64,000 nt of DNA from Pythium myriotylum (Eukaryota; Oomycota; Peronosporomycetes; Pythiales; Pythiaceae): the NCBI GenBank assembly GCA_023091665.1, contig JALJCQ010000028.1:248001-312000 (forward strand), written 5' to 3'. The number at the start of each line of letters is the position of its first letter. Within the stretch, counting starts at the first letter, position 1. Below the pieces are notes generated by a model that did no database searches, was not told the DNA's origin, and was given only the letters and a program-made list of their open reading frames with translations. The translations under genes and the position numbers were made by a program. Below are positions 22,442-33,571 of this stretch, in pieces.

Positions 22442-25000
22442 TGATAGGATACTACAGTAGCAGCTTTGTCGTTGGTAGTTGTAGTGATAGTTCTTGGCTT
22501 TTTGTCGCGCTCCATGTAATCTATACTTTTCGCATCCTGACGTTTTGCCGCATCGAAGTTGTCCTCGTCAAGAGACACGGGGTCCGATCCGCCCACAAGG
22601 GCTCGTGGTCGCCAGCCATTACATGGATTGGAATACACCAAGCAAAACAAATATCGTTAGTCATCGGCGACCTGGGACCGTGGTGATGGATTTCCGAACT
22701 CAAACTCGCTCTTAGTCCGCCCTATCAGATCATCATGAGTACTCCGGATCAGCGATCATGGCTCCCATTGGGGTAGCCGTGCCGCCAATCATGAGATCGC
22801 CCGGTCCACCCCGCCCGCTCGCCACCATCGAAACTCGCCGACTTCGAAAGGGACACACCAGCCTTCCATTCCACAGAATTCCACGTTCTACCGTGTCAAG
22901 GATCTCGCCACCCATTGCGATGGAAGACTCGCGTGCATCCGTTTTCCACGCCATGCGAACCCGACGGAGAAAGAACCGGAGAAGAAGCACCGCCCACCAG
23001 CAGACAGAGCGCTCTCCGTACGGCACGGCACTGCACCTACTGCCGCCGTGTCGCGACGTCAACAAATCCCTTTTGAGTGAGATGCGCTCCCGCCTGGCTC
23101 TGTCTCGCGCACGTGGCTCGGGAGATGGGATCCGCTGCGACCACTCACCATGCGCCGCGCCGTGGCTACACACACGTGCGTTGCACGCCTTGGCAACGCC
23201 ACGCAAACCAAATCCCCTAAATTTTTCAAATTGCCCACGGTGAGCAACGCGGCGACCCGACCGACGCCCTAATAGCACTCGGAGCAAGCGAGGACCATCG
23301 ACGGATTGCTCGTCGTCGAGAGCGTTCGTTCTCCCATTTGCAGAGACTCGCACGTGGATGGATGAATCTGCTAGTAATATGTGGTACTAGTACGATGGAT
23401 TTTCCTACATTATCTTGACGCTCTTTCCAGGTGGTGGAAGGTTGAAGATTTGACCGAACGGATCGAGCCGGCGAGGAGCGGCTAGAGGAGCGGTCTTCAG
23501 GACGCCTCTCTCCTCTCTTACAGACTCCCACGCTCGTGACCGAGTGTCAGCGGTCGCTTACCGACGAGCTCGGTGGTGCCGGCGATCCCGTGGTCTCCCT
23601 TCTTCTTCTCCTCTCCTCTCCTTTGCCGTCCGCACCCAAAGTCTCCATCGCTTGGCTTGCATCACCGCGTCCCACCGTCTGGCTGTGTGTACTCTCTGCC
23701 AGTTTCGCGCTTCTTCTTCGGCTTCTTCACCCGCGTCTGAGTTGAAGCGACCCACTTCAACGACCCACTCCCGGCGTGACGCGGTGTCCCACAGTCATCT
23801 TCAAAGTCGGATCAGGTGGGCGCGAGCGACTTTTGATTTGTGAGACCGTGTCGGACAATCCACCTCGGGCCAGTCAAAGACTGCCCCCTCCACCACCCGA
23901 GTCAGAGCCAAGTGCAGTGAACTCTGGTGGGGAAGCGACACCTTGCACTTCGCTTGGCCACCCCCCCCCCCTTTCATACAACACTATCCACGTCGTTCTG
24001 CTTCTTTGTTTGGAGCGGCGAACGAGTCCAGTCACCACCCATCGCCGTCTCCACAAACCAACCCGGGGTCTCCCGAGTGAGCAACACGTAGCTTCTCACG
24101 GGAAAGGCTCGTTCGCCAGGAGCGACCCACAGGTGTCCAGAGCGTCGTCGTCGTGGGCGTGGCTTCGCTCGAAGGAATCAATCGTTGCGACTCGGTGACG
24201 ACGTGCAAAGGCGAGAAGAAAGCAGGAGGCGACGAAATCTGGTCGCCCGCGGAGCCGCTGGAGAGCTTCAACACGCCCCGTCGCGTGCACGGTCGGCAGT
24301 CATCGGAGCTCTTATTGGCAGAAAGGGCGGGAAAAAATGTTTTCCTCAGACCGATCGATTGGATTGGTCTAAATCCAAATACGTGATTGGATTGGCTATT
24401 ATTCTGCATGATGATGATATCGGTGGGGAGGAGCGCAAGCGCGTCATCGTGCCAGCTGGTGATCCGGCGTCTCGTCTGCTGGGTGAAATAATGTGACGAG
24501 GCATCTTGATGATGGAACTCTGCGTAATAGCCGCCTCGCTGCGACGCGCGATTACAATCCCAGATTCGCGGCCTCCAGTTGGGCGTCGCCGGCGGTATGA
24601 GTGGAGAGCTCCGAGGCGGTGGCAGGCGCTGCGACAGAGACGCCGGCGGTCTCCGGCTCGAAAAAAGGCCGATCGCCAAGCATGACGAAACGCGTTTCGA
24701 CGGGTGCGAGCGGAGCCACCGACGGCCTCCAGCTGCCTGCCCAGCGGCGTCGCCGAGGGCAAACTGGGCTCGAGTGAAACGGGGCGAGAGAAAAGCCCTC
24801 GACGCGAAACCTCGCAGCGGACACCGTTCTTTGTTGGCACCCATGCCTGGCTCATCCCACACCAGACCCTCGACTCGGTGGCTCCTCCCCTCCCATACGA
24901 GACCAGCAGGGACAAGCCTTTCCGCTTTTCCTGCTTTGACTCGACCGCGGTCCTCTTTCTTGCTTTCTTGACGGTCTCACATTCCGTTTTGATCCCGACC
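22442..25000. other. 2.6-kb intergenic region
   Basis: No supportable gene. The ACATTCC at 24979-24985, 16 bp before the next ATG, resembles an oomycete initiator core and may be the start region of member A4. A 10-C run near 23961-23972 is the only simple repeat of note. Confidence 0.4.
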
Positions 25001-25498
25001 ATGCACACGGCCAGCGACTTGCAGCGTGAGATGACCACGGTCTCGACCAAGAGACAGCGCCCAGAGGTCTCGTCCCCCAGCGCTGTCCACGAGGAGCTCG
25101 AGAGCAAACAGCTCGAGTTCCCGACCAAGTGGGAGGCCGCGCCCGCTGCCGATGAGGAGCCCACGACCGACCGTGCGGTTAAACGCACCAAGCTCTCGGA
25201 GGAGGAACGCAAAGCGCGCCACCGCGAGGTCCAGCGGCGGTTCATGGAGCGCAAGCTGCAGCGCCTCGAGTCGATGCGCAAAGAAGCCGAGGAGCTACAG
25301 CTGCGGTACTCGCTCACACTGGCGATTCAGGAGGAAGCGGCGCTCAAGGCCGAACAGGACGAGCTGCGATGGCGGCTCCGCACGCTGCCGCCACCCGCAG
25401 CTGAATCGACGTGTCCCAGCGATGCGTACGCCACCCACGGTCTCCCGTGGGACCAGATCTTCGACGCCGTGAGCGACGCGCCGAGCACGATCGTATAG
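25001..25498 (+). CDS. bZIP-like transcription factor, member A4
   Basis: A 165-residue intronless protein; ATG at 25001 is the first in a frame that is open much further upstream. The N-terminus is moderately acidic, then AVKRTKLSEEERKAR, the core HREVQRRFMERKLQRL and a coiled coil to LKAEQDEL. It ends with LPWDQIFDAVSDAPS, the best-conserved form of the A-type C-terminal motif shared with A3. Val replaces the bZIP Asn. Smallest and last of the four plus-strand intronless members. Confidence 0.83.
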   Translation: MHTASDLQREMTTVSTKRQRPEVSSPSAVHEELESKQLEFPTKWEAAPAADEEPTTDRAVKRTKLSEEERKARHREVQRRFMERKLQRLESMRKEAEELQLRYSLTLAIQEEAALKAEQDELRWRLRTLPPPAAESTCPSDAYATHGLPWDQIFDAVSDAPSTIV

Positions 25499-26458
25499 GT
25501 CTCGTGTAGTAGTAGTGTCTTGTTTCCAACTCATAATTTATACCTCGCTGCCCCGAGGATCTCTTTCCCCATTGAATTCCCTCCATCTGATTGCCATTCT
25601 TTGCGGCTCCACCGCTGATCGTCCTTCGCGAGTGCTAAGATCCTCTTCCTGCCCAGTCTGTACAGAGAGCGAGAGGGTCTCGACAGACGATCGTGGCGAG
25701 CATACGACACAAATGGCCACGACGATTACGCCAATGGCCCGGGTCACAATTGGCACCTGCCACTGTTTCGTCAGCGGCGCCCTTGACCAATCTGGTAAAT
25801 GGGTCCCTTTTAATAGTACTGTAGTCTTCCTCAATAGTAGTTAGCGAAAATTGGTAAAGTATACATACGTGGTATACAGTATACGTTTCCATGAATTAAT
25901 TACCGCACATCAGTACTCGGAGTTGGACAGGCAGACCTTCCTGAGACCTGACGAGTTGGACCCTCACGAGTGGGCAGCAGACACTCGATGCGCGTCGCCT
26001 TGTTGCCGGCCGGTTGATGACTTTTCTTATTTCTCCGGCTCGTCGAGGCCAGACTCTCTCCTGGAAATCAGCCCCGTACTGTCGAGAAGTCAGCTGTGCA
26101 CATACTCTGTTCAAGTGAAACACGCGCCGATGAGTCCACGAATGTGGACTCTCTGTAGAAGTGTCCTGATACCATGTGGCTTTGGCGCTTCACTCTCTCT
26201 GCCTTGCTATTATTGACAAGAAACCCCCCAACTAATTATAAGACTGAACCACTTAAGTGCTTACGTGAGACCGTGTCATTTGTTTGCGGCGTGGCTCGAT
26301 AGCCCTTGGCATGGGACCAGCTGGAATCTCGGCAGCTCACCTAGATTGCTTTTCTTTGCCTTGAGCCACGCGCCGCCTCAAGTGTTCGGTGATGACCACG
26401 CAGATCGTCATCTCGCATCCTGTTCACAAAGGAGAGCCTCCCACTAACCACGTCAATT
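25499..26458. other. Intergenic region upstream of the pectate lyase
   Basis: About 0.96 kb with no supportable gene; contains the upstream regulatory region of the pectate lyase at 26505. Confidence 0.5.
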
Positions 26459-26474
26459 CCTCATTCCGCAATTT
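26459..26474 (+). promoter_or_regulatory. Oomycete Inr + FPR core promoter of the tandem pectate lyase
   Basis: CCTCATTCCGCAATTT is a near-perfect match to the 16-nt oomycete core (GCTCATTYYNCAWTTT). The ATG is 31 bp downstream of its end. The minus-strand pectate lyase carries the same element (30117-30132). Confidence 0.85.
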
Positions 26475-26504
26475 GACCCGACCAAGCGACTCCGACTCAG
26501 CGCG

Positions 26505-28403
26505 ATGCTCACCAAGTTTGCGACAGTCCTCTCACTCGCTGCAGTCGCCACGAGCGCTGCGACAGCCTTGTCCGTGCCCACGGGTACATGGCCGACCAGC
26601 GCCGGCACCGTCAAGTCCGACAAGGCCATCGTCGTCGCTGCCGGCACCACCTTCGACGGAAAGATGCAGACCTACGAACGATCCGACATCACGTGCCAAG
26701 GACAGAAGGAGAGTAGTGCCAAGGACGCCATGTTCATCGTCGAGGCCGGCGCCACGCTCAAGAACGTCATCGTCGGCAAGAACCAGATGGAAGGCGTCCA
26801 CTGCGACTCGCATGACTGCACGATCGAGAACGTGTGGTGGGACGATGTGTGTGAGGATGCTCTTTCGGTCAAGGGCGGCACGGCGTCCTCGGTCACCAAT
26901 GTCATCGGTGGTGGCGCTCGTAACGCTGACGACAAGGTCATCCAGCACAACGGTCTCGGCACTGTCAAGATCGACGGTTTCTTCGCTGACACGTTCGGCA
27001 AGCTCTACCGCTCGTGTGGCACGTGTGGTGCCAAGCAGCGCAACGTCGAGATCTCGAACGTTCTCGCGAAGAACCCCAAGGTCTCGATCGTGACGGTCAA
27101 CTCGGACAACAACGATAAGGCGACGCTCAAGAACATCTACGTGGAGTCGACCAAGTCGAAGGTGACGGTGTGTGGTAAGACGACGACGGCGAAGTCGTCT
27201 AGCTCGGAGCCGACGAAGGCTGGTGATGGTGCGGATGGCAAGGTCTGCATCTACTCGGAGAGCGACATCCACATTAACGGCAAGGCTCCAAGTGGAGGAA
27301 GCGCTGCGTCCAACAGCACGAGCGGCAGTGGCGGATCCAACACAAAGCCAACGCCCGTGTCGACGCAAAAGCCGACAAAGACCCCCAAGACCAAGACTCC
27401 CAAGCCGAAGTCGACGAAGGACGACACGGTGGGAGGTGAGGGCGACGCGGACCCAACGCCTTCATCGAGCAAGGCCGACGATGTTGCGAGCCCAGCGCCC
27501 ACGAAGTACGAGCCTGGTACGGTGGCTCCTGGCGTCGGTAACTCGAGCACCCCAGCGACTGGCACTGTGCCCACGGGTACATGGCCGACCAGCGCCGGTA
27601 CCGTCAAGTCCGACAAGGCCATCGTCGTCGCTGCCGGCACCACCTTCGACGGAAAGATGCAGACCTACGAACGATCCGACATCACGTGCCAAGGACAGAA
27701 GGAGAGTAGTGCCAAGGACGCCATGTTCATCGTCGAGGCCGGCGCCACGCTCAAGAACGTCATCGTCGGCAAGAACCAGATGGAAGGCGTCCACTGCGAC
27801 TCGCATGACTGCACGATCGAGAACGTGTGGTGGGACGATGTGTGTGAGGATGCTCTTTCGGTCAAGGGCGGCACGGCGTCCTCGGTCACCAAGGTCATCG
27901 GTGGCGGTGCTCGTAACGCTGACGACAAGGTCATCCAGCACAACGGTCTCGGCACTGTCAAGATCGACGGTTTCTTCGCTGACACGTTCGGCAAGCTCTA
28001 CCGCTCGTGTGGCACGTGTGGTGCCAAGCAGCGCAACGTCGAGATCTCGAACGTTCTCGCGAAGAACCCCAAGGTCTCGATCGTGACGGTCAACTCGGAC
28101 AACAACGATAAGGCGACGCTCAAGAACATCTACGTGGAGTCGACCAAGTCGAAGGTGACGGTGTGTGGTAAGACGACGACGGCGAAGTCATCTAGCTCGG
28201 AGCCGACGAAGGCTGGTGATGGTGCGGATGGCAAGGTCTGCATCTACTCGGAGAGCGACATCCACATTAACACCGGTGCCGGTGGATCGACTCCTGCCTC
28301 AGCGCCTGCTGCCGGTAGCTCGTCCGACAAGGATGGCAGCGAAACGACTGCGAAGACTAAGAAGCCGAAGAAGACCAAGGCGCCGAAGACTGAGGCACTC
28401 TAG
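26505..28403 (+). CDS. Secreted pectate lyase (PL3 family) with two near-identical catalytic domains
   Basis: A 632-residue protein with a signal peptide (about residues 1-21). Two family-3 pectate lyase domains occupy residues 24-258 and 355-589. Each contains TFDGKMQTYERSDITCQ, MEGVHCDSHDCTIENVWW and KVIQHNGLGTVKIDGF, typical of the beta-helix PL3 fold. They differ by a single residue that I can see (Asn or Lys before VIGGGARN). The linker (259-354) is rich in Thr, Lys, Pro and Ser, as is the C-terminal tail. PL3 enzymes cleave de-esterified pectin by calcium-dependent beta-elimination; in plant-associated oomycetes they degrade host cell walls. Most PL3 proteins have one domain of about 200-240 residues, so the doubled form is unusual. 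Convergent with the single-domain gene at 29225-30085. Confidence 0.93.
   Translation: MLTKFATVLSLAAVATSAATALSVPTGTWPTSAGTVKSDKAIVVAAGTTFDGKMQTYERSDITCQGQKESSAKDAMFIVEAGATLKNVIVGKNQMEGVHCDSHDCTIENVWWDDVCEDALSVKGGTASSVTNVIGGGARNADDKVIQHNGLGTVKIDGFFADTFGKLYRSCGTCGAKQRNVEISNVLAKNPKVSIVTVNSDNNDKATLKNIYVESTKSKVTVCGKTTTAKSSSSEPTKAGDGADGKVCIYSESDIHINGKAPSGGSAASNSTSGSGGSNTKPTPVSTQKPTKTPKTKTPKPKSTKDDTVGGEGDADPTPSSSKADDVASPAPTKYEPGTVAPGVGNSSTPATGTVPTGTWPTSAGTVKSDKAIVVAAGTTFDGKMQTYERSDITCQGQKESSAKDAMFIVEAGATLKNVIVGKNQMEGVHCDSHDCTIENVWWDDVCEDALSVKGGTASSVTKVIGGGARNADDKVIQHNGLGTVKIDGFFADTFGKLYRSCGTCGAKQRNVEISNVLAKNPKVSIVTVNSDNNDKATLKNIYVESTKSKVTVCGKTTTAKSSSSEPTKAGDGADGKVCIYSESDIHINTGAGGSTPASAPAAGSSSDKDGSETTAKTKKPKKTKAPKTEAL
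26574..27278 (+). repeat. Intragenic 705-bp repeat, first copy
   Basis: Matches 27567-28271 at an offset of 993 bp (331 codons) with about five base differences. It encodes the first pectate lyase domain. Confidence 0.93.
27567..28271 (+). repeat. Intragenic 705-bp repeat, second copy
   Basis: Second copy of the sequence at 26574-27278; encodes the second pectate lyase domain. Near identity even at silent sites points to very recent duplication or gene conversion. Confidence 0.93.
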
Positions 28404-29224
28404 AGCGAGTAAGCTGCCATATTTTCCTGTCGAGTTGATTCGTTTCGCGAGTCGTGATGGTACATTTGTATGCGTCCAATATATATCAATGCGTTGCATC
28501 ACTCATCAAAGTAGTTGATACGAATACCTTCTATGCATGTGAGATATAATACGAGCAGATCGACTCGCAAGGTCAGAATTTGGTCTTGTCGTCGAGTCAC
28601 GTCCTCAACGAAGAGAAGTGTTGTTTCTATGGCTACCGCTGAGTCATTCGCAGCCATCATTCGGCAGTCAGCTGATGAAGATGGCTGCCAATCACCTTCC
28701 GAGTGTCTTCGTCGATACACTATCTTTCCGTGCAGACTAAACCTTCGTCTTCGACGGCAAACAAAACCGATCTTCCTCTGGAGAGCCGGTCGTGGCATGA
28801 TTAGATACCAATCGTAAGGATGTGAATGCAGCATGTCTGTTTCTGGCTACTCGTCTTTGATTACCACAGAACGACGTAGCCGTCAACAGAGGATGAAAAT
28901 GTCTGTTGTCGTTCTCGCCCATCACACAAGCCAGACATATCAATGTGCTGGTACCTTGCTTGGTAGAGAGCTGGTGTATTGTAGTGGTCACGTTGTGGCC
29001 AAGTCGCACCATAGCTACGTGGATCGCAAGGCACGAGAATTGCTCTGCATCCCTCTCTCCAACCATCGGCAGAGTGAAGAGACCGTCGGAATTCCACCAA
29101 CTTCAATCACTAACTATACAAACCGCAAGAGAAATCAAGTCACAGACACTCACATAATTTTATCGATAGAAGTCGCACAACTATCCTGAGAACACACTGC
29201 GCTGTCAGGGGGTGCCCCAGCTCT
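28404..29224. other. Intergenic region between convergent pectate lyase genes
   Basis: About 0.8 kb with no supportable gene. It contains the 3' ends of both flanking transcripts. Confidence 0.5.
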
Positions 29225-30085
29225 TTACTCATCGCCCGAGACACATCCCGGACGAGGGCTCGGTGTGGCGTCGCCATCTCCACCAACAGGAGGAGTTGGG
29301 AGAACAGTCTTCTTAATGTGGATGTCGCTTTCCGAGTAGATGCAGATCTCACCGTCGGCTCCTTCACTGACAAAGGTCGGCTCCAGCTCGGGCGTCTTGG
29401 CCGTTGTCGTCTTACCGCACACTGTCACGGTCTCGTTCGCCGACTCGATGAAGATGTTCTTGAGAATAGCCGTGTCGTTGTTGTTCCAGTTGACCGTCAC
29501 GATCGACGCGTTCGGGTTGATGGCCAGCACGTTCGAGACCTGGACATGGCGCTGGCGGTTCGTGCACGTACCGCACGAGCGGTAGAGCTTGCTGAAGTCC
29601 TGCGCGTAGAAACCGTCGATGATCACGGTCCCAAAGCCGTTGTGCTGCATGATCTTGTCCTCCGCGAAGCGCGCGCCACCGCCAAGCACACGCGTCACCG
29701 ACGTCTCGTTACCACCCTTGACCGTAAAAGCGTCCTCGCACACGTCATCCCACCAGACGTTCTCGAGGGTGCACCCGTGCTTGTCGCAGTGGACGCCTTC
29801 CATTTGGTTCTTGCCGATGATCACATTCTTGAGCGTCGCGCCAGCCTCGAGCGAGAACATACCGTCCTTCCAACTGCCCTCCAACTGATCCTGGCACTTG
29901 ATATCCGATCGCTCGTACGTCTGCATCTTGCCGTCAAAGACCGTACCGGCCGGAACGACGATGACCTGGTCGGAGTAGACCGTGCCGGTGCTTGTGGGCC
30001 ACGCGCCCGTGGGGACAGGAAGCGCCGTCACGACACACGCGGCAGCGGCCGCCGCCGAGAGGATCGTGGCAAACTTGGTCAACAT
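29225..30085 (-). CDS. Secreted pectate lyase (PL3 family), single domain
   Basis: A 286-residue protein starting at the ATG at 30085 with a signal peptide (MLTKFATILSAAAAAACVVTA), nearly the same first residues as the two-domain gene. One PL3 domain follows, with TVFDGKMQTYERSDIKCQ, MEGVHCDKHGCTLENVWW and KIMQHNGFGTVIIDGF, then a short Pro/Gly-rich tail. It is clearly more diverged from the doubled gene than the doubled gene's two domains are from each other. Several N-x-S/T sites suggest glycosylation in the secretory pathway. It faces 26505-28403 tail to tail. Confidence 0.93.
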   Translation of the reverse strand: MLTKFATILSAAAAAACVVTALPVPTGAWPTSTGTVYSDQVIVVPAGTVFDGKMQTYERSDIKCQDQLEGSWKDGMFSLEAGATLKNVIIGKNQMEGVHCDKHGCTLENVWWDDVCEDAFTVKGGNETSVTRVLGGGARFAEDKIMQHNGFGTVIIDGFYAQDFSKLYRSCGTCTNRQRHVQVSNVLAINPNASIVTVNWNNNDTAILKNIFIESANETVTVCGKTTTAKTPELEPTFVSEGADGEICIYSESDIHIKKTVLPTPPVGGDGDATPSPRPGCVSGDE

Positions 30086-30116
30086 TGCGTTGGGTGGAGA
30101 GTCTCGAGCACGCGAG

Positions 30117-30132
30117 TAATTGCGGAATGAGC
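30117..30132 (-). promoter_or_regulatory. Oomycete Inr + FPR core promoter of the single-domain pectate lyase
   Basis: On the minus strand this reads GCTCATTCCGCAATTA, matching 15 of 16 positions of the oomycete core promoter consensus, 31 bp upstream of the ATG at 30085. Confidence 0.85.
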
Positions 30133-31918
30133 AGCTAATGCATATGCGTGCACGGTAAAATTGCGTGGAGGGTTTTCCCGGTGTGGGGGAGAGGCGATGC
30201 CGAGGCTGTCCCCCTTCAAGACTTGGCGAGGGCCACCACGCGTACGACAAGGCGAGCGAACGAAGTGCGTGGTCATCAATAGAGGAGTGTTGAGGTGCCC
30301 GTGTCACAACGCACTGCATTCTTCAAGGCTCAGGGTCTCTGATAAATGGTGGATGAGTTGCCGAGAAGCCAGATGGTAGGTGACGTGTGGGGGAAGTAAC
30401 ATCTCGACACTTTACAGTGTCGATAGACTAATTGCGCGACTCAGAGGTCTGGCACTGAATTATGAGAGGAGCAACTGTCTGGGATGACAGCAGGCAGTCG
30501 GCCATGCCGTATGGTGGCGTCCACTAAATATAAAGTTTGCGAAGGCTCAGTCATGAAGACTCATCATGAGCGCCCCAAATATCCATCAATTATGCGTGGA
30601 AGACCAACTTTGTCTGCGGTTGAGAGAGGCGGAGTCATTGCAAAGAGTCGGGTCTCTCTGCAGCGCTCGAGTATCGCATGTGTTTCCGGCTGCTGGCATG
30701 CAAATTGCATTTGTTGCATCGCTGGAGTCATGCGCGAAGATGTCAATTTGGTCTTGTTGACGGGCTTGTCACAAGAGGCGAACTATTGTAAGCAATTCCT
30801 TCGCAATGATTCTCGATGTCGTCAGTTTGTGGTCCAAAGAGAGCAAGATGGAGAGAGAACCCTCTGTTCCCTCATGTCATGACATAATCTTCATTTTCGT
30901 CACCTCGTTAACAAGCACTGCTGCAAATAGCAAAATCAATAAACGTGAACCTGTGCTGTATATTCAGCACTCTGTACAGAAGTGCTTCGCGTTGACTACG
31001 AGCAATGAGAGGATGTATAGTAGTTGTCTATATCCATCGTTTGCTCTTGGTCGAATCTTGGGTTCCGAATGTGTCGCAGGCGTAACACCCATGCAAAGAG
31101 CATTGATCACGCGTTGCTTACCCGTGCTCAAGCAGATGCATTCTCTCATCTTTTCATCCATCAACGTATCCTCGTACGCCACATAGAGTACTATCCGATA
31201 CAGTACAATAGTTTATGCCGCACGACGTCGAAGTATGGTTTTTCTATGGTCGACTCCACCATTCGAGCAGTACGGAACTCACGGGGTCACACCTGGGATT
31301 TGGGGTATCGTCGAAGAAACGATATGTTTGGCGAACACTCAGAAGAGAGCAGTATTAGAGCCTTGAAGTGAAACATTGAAGCAGAGATCGTACCAGCAGG
31401 CACTCCAGTTGTTGAGTCAGTACACTTCGATCTCCGGTTTTAGCCCAGTTAACTTGGTTCCTCGAGCGCTTACAGCTGACTTCAACTCGACTCGGACACC
31501 AAGAAACCCCATGTGTTTTGAAGTCATGGACCGAAATTCATTTGTGCACCGATAACAGGAATAAACGTTGATTACAACACTGCACTTGAGAGAACGACGT
31601 GAAGAAAGTAGGCTCATACTCCATACCACTCCTGTATATTGACGCGTACTTTGCCCGTAATACCAGTATTCTCAATGGACTTCACTTGCATAGCTTAGCA
31701 AGATTACTTTTAGCGACATGCATTACTAAAGCTATCACAGCACACTGACTGGAGTTAAACAGACCAGTCGTCGTGCGAATACTTCGTTCCTCAGCATCAC
31801 CTTCGATCAGGCTCGAAGTCGTTTGTTGGTTTGACATAAGCGCAGAGTTTTAAAAACTTGACAATTTCCTTTCATTCCAAACTTAGACTGAACTCCTATC
31901 ACACTACTTTGAACTACC
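30133..31918. other. 1.8-kb intergenic region
   Basis: No supportable gene on either strand. Base composition becomes more A/T rich from about 31400 to 31900. Could include degraded repeats that I cannot identify. Confidence 0.4.
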
Positions 31919-32547
31919 TTACTTGCTCTGCCCTATTGAATTCTTCATCCTCCAATAACTTACTTCGCCGAAGGTAAGCGCGCTCGTCAGGTCAAACTGA
32001 AAGAGCCGTGACGGCGAGTACTTCGCATCTTTGGCCATTTCGTCTCTTTCCTTGGCATTGTCATCACACGCGATCCCTCGGCTTCGACATTCTCCTCGCA
32101 GCTCGTCCTTCTCGTCTTGTAGCTTCTTTGCGTAAACGTGTGCGAGCAAAATCCGATACTGCAACTCAACTTTCGCCGCACTGGTCCTGAGTGCCGCCAT
32201 CTCCGCCTTCAGACAGTCATCTCCTGTCAGCCGAGCACTAACAACATAACTGAGATCGGACCCACCAGCTTCCGCTGCATAAACCGCTGCTGGGATTGGC
32301 AGTGCATTATCCGTCGTTTCTCCTGTTGGGTATCGTTCACCTTCATGGATTTGCGGCGCGAGTACTTGGCCGGCTTTGCCTCCTTCAGCTTCCGACTCGA
32401 GCACGGGTGGAAGAGCATGAGGGCGTCGTAGGCGTACGCGTCCAGCCCACTCCAAGTTGGGACAAAAGCACACGAGCAAGCTGATGAAGATCCCCCATTG
32501 CAAGACTCGCAAGCGTAGATGCTGTGGAAATCCGACGTAGAGAACAT
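31919..32547 (-). CDS. bZIP-like transcription factor, member B1 (two exons)
   Basis: Exons 32547-32266 and 32206-31919 with a 59-bp intron (donor GTGGGT, acceptor TGAAG) give 189 residues. Exon 1 holds the B-type motif YAYDALMLFHP and a degenerate core HCQSQQRFMQRKL; exon 2 starts AEMAALRTSAAKVELQYR and continues as a coiled coil. The protein ends shortly after the B-type C-terminal motif SRLFQFDLTSA. Reading straight through the intron also stays open in another frame, but only the spliced model restores the family alignment. This is the most divergent basic region of the eight (the bZIP Asn position is Ser). The non-TACAG acceptor makes the splice slightly less certain. Confidence 0.72.
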
Positions 32548-33463
32548 GACCTTTCGAGTTGTAGAATGATGTGGATATGTCGATTGAGTCGGAGCAGCTC
32601 GGTGGGGTCATCGAATACAGTAAAGGATGCAACCCAGACCATCAGCAAGCCGAATTCTACCGCGTGGTCAGCGATGCTGTCTCATCCCGGATTTTCAGGC
32701 CAGTTCTTGGGTGTCTATGAACAAAAGAGTAACCTTCGGTGATTTCTTTCGCCAGTGTATCGTCCCATCGTAGCGGTGGACGGAGTGTCCAGTCCATCTC
32801 AGATACCAAGGTCACCGAAGACAAGCCCCAAAGACTACATACATTTCCTTTGGCGCTCATTTCAATTCTCGTTTCCTGGCCTGATGCGGGGGTGGGTTTA
32901 AAACACCTCGCCTTCTTCCATATCGTTTGGCGTGAACTCGGTACGTACCGTTGTGTACTGTAGAGTATTGTTGTTCAGTTGCAGTATGTGTGTGCGTATT
33001 ACTGAGTGGTTCAAGTGCGAACCGCTGATACAGTAGGGCACTGGCCTTCGAGCCGTAGTTTCGGTTCAGCGCGCCGTCGATGCATGTTGGTCACTCACTG
33101 GCGCCACAGTTGATGGAGACAGTGGCATTGTCGACTCGACAGTTGCGGAGTTGAAATCCGCTCATCGGCTACAAAAGGTGATGGGTGTCTAGTCCTGTTA
33201 AGCACGGCGGTGTCTGGCGTGAGCACGAGAGCGGACGCTTGGAGCGCGTCAGAAACTGTCGCACCGTCACAATTGGATGTCGGTCTGTGAGCAACGGGTG
33301 CGGTTGGGGTGCAACTAGTCGCACGTGCCGGTCTCGGTGGGCAAGACTCATCGTATAGTCCGCAGCTCCTCGCCATCGACGACGATGCGACCTAAGGACC
33401 CATCCAACGCATCCGCACCTGCTGTCGCGTCTGTGTGAGCATTCGTGTAGCTCATCTCTCTCT

Positions 33464-33494
<31 letters not shown>

Positions 33495-33571
33495 GGGCTT
33501 GCTTCCACGAACTCCAAACTAGACGGCGAATCGGTAGTATTTCAGTAGTTAGAGATTACTATGGCATTGGC
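32548..33571. other. Intergenic region with a 21-base G run
   Basis: No supportable gene. A (GT)n run passes into 21 consecutive G at 33477-33497, about 75 bp beyond the 3' end of member B2. Confidence 0.5.

Noticed and set aside
29318..30130. Long plus-strand open frame opposite the single-domain pectate lyase
   Set aside because: It is the antisense shadow of a clearly coding PL3 gene.
31919..32632. Single-exon reading of member B1
   Set aside because: The unspliced frame loses the DALxLF motif and the basic core; the two-exon model restores both.
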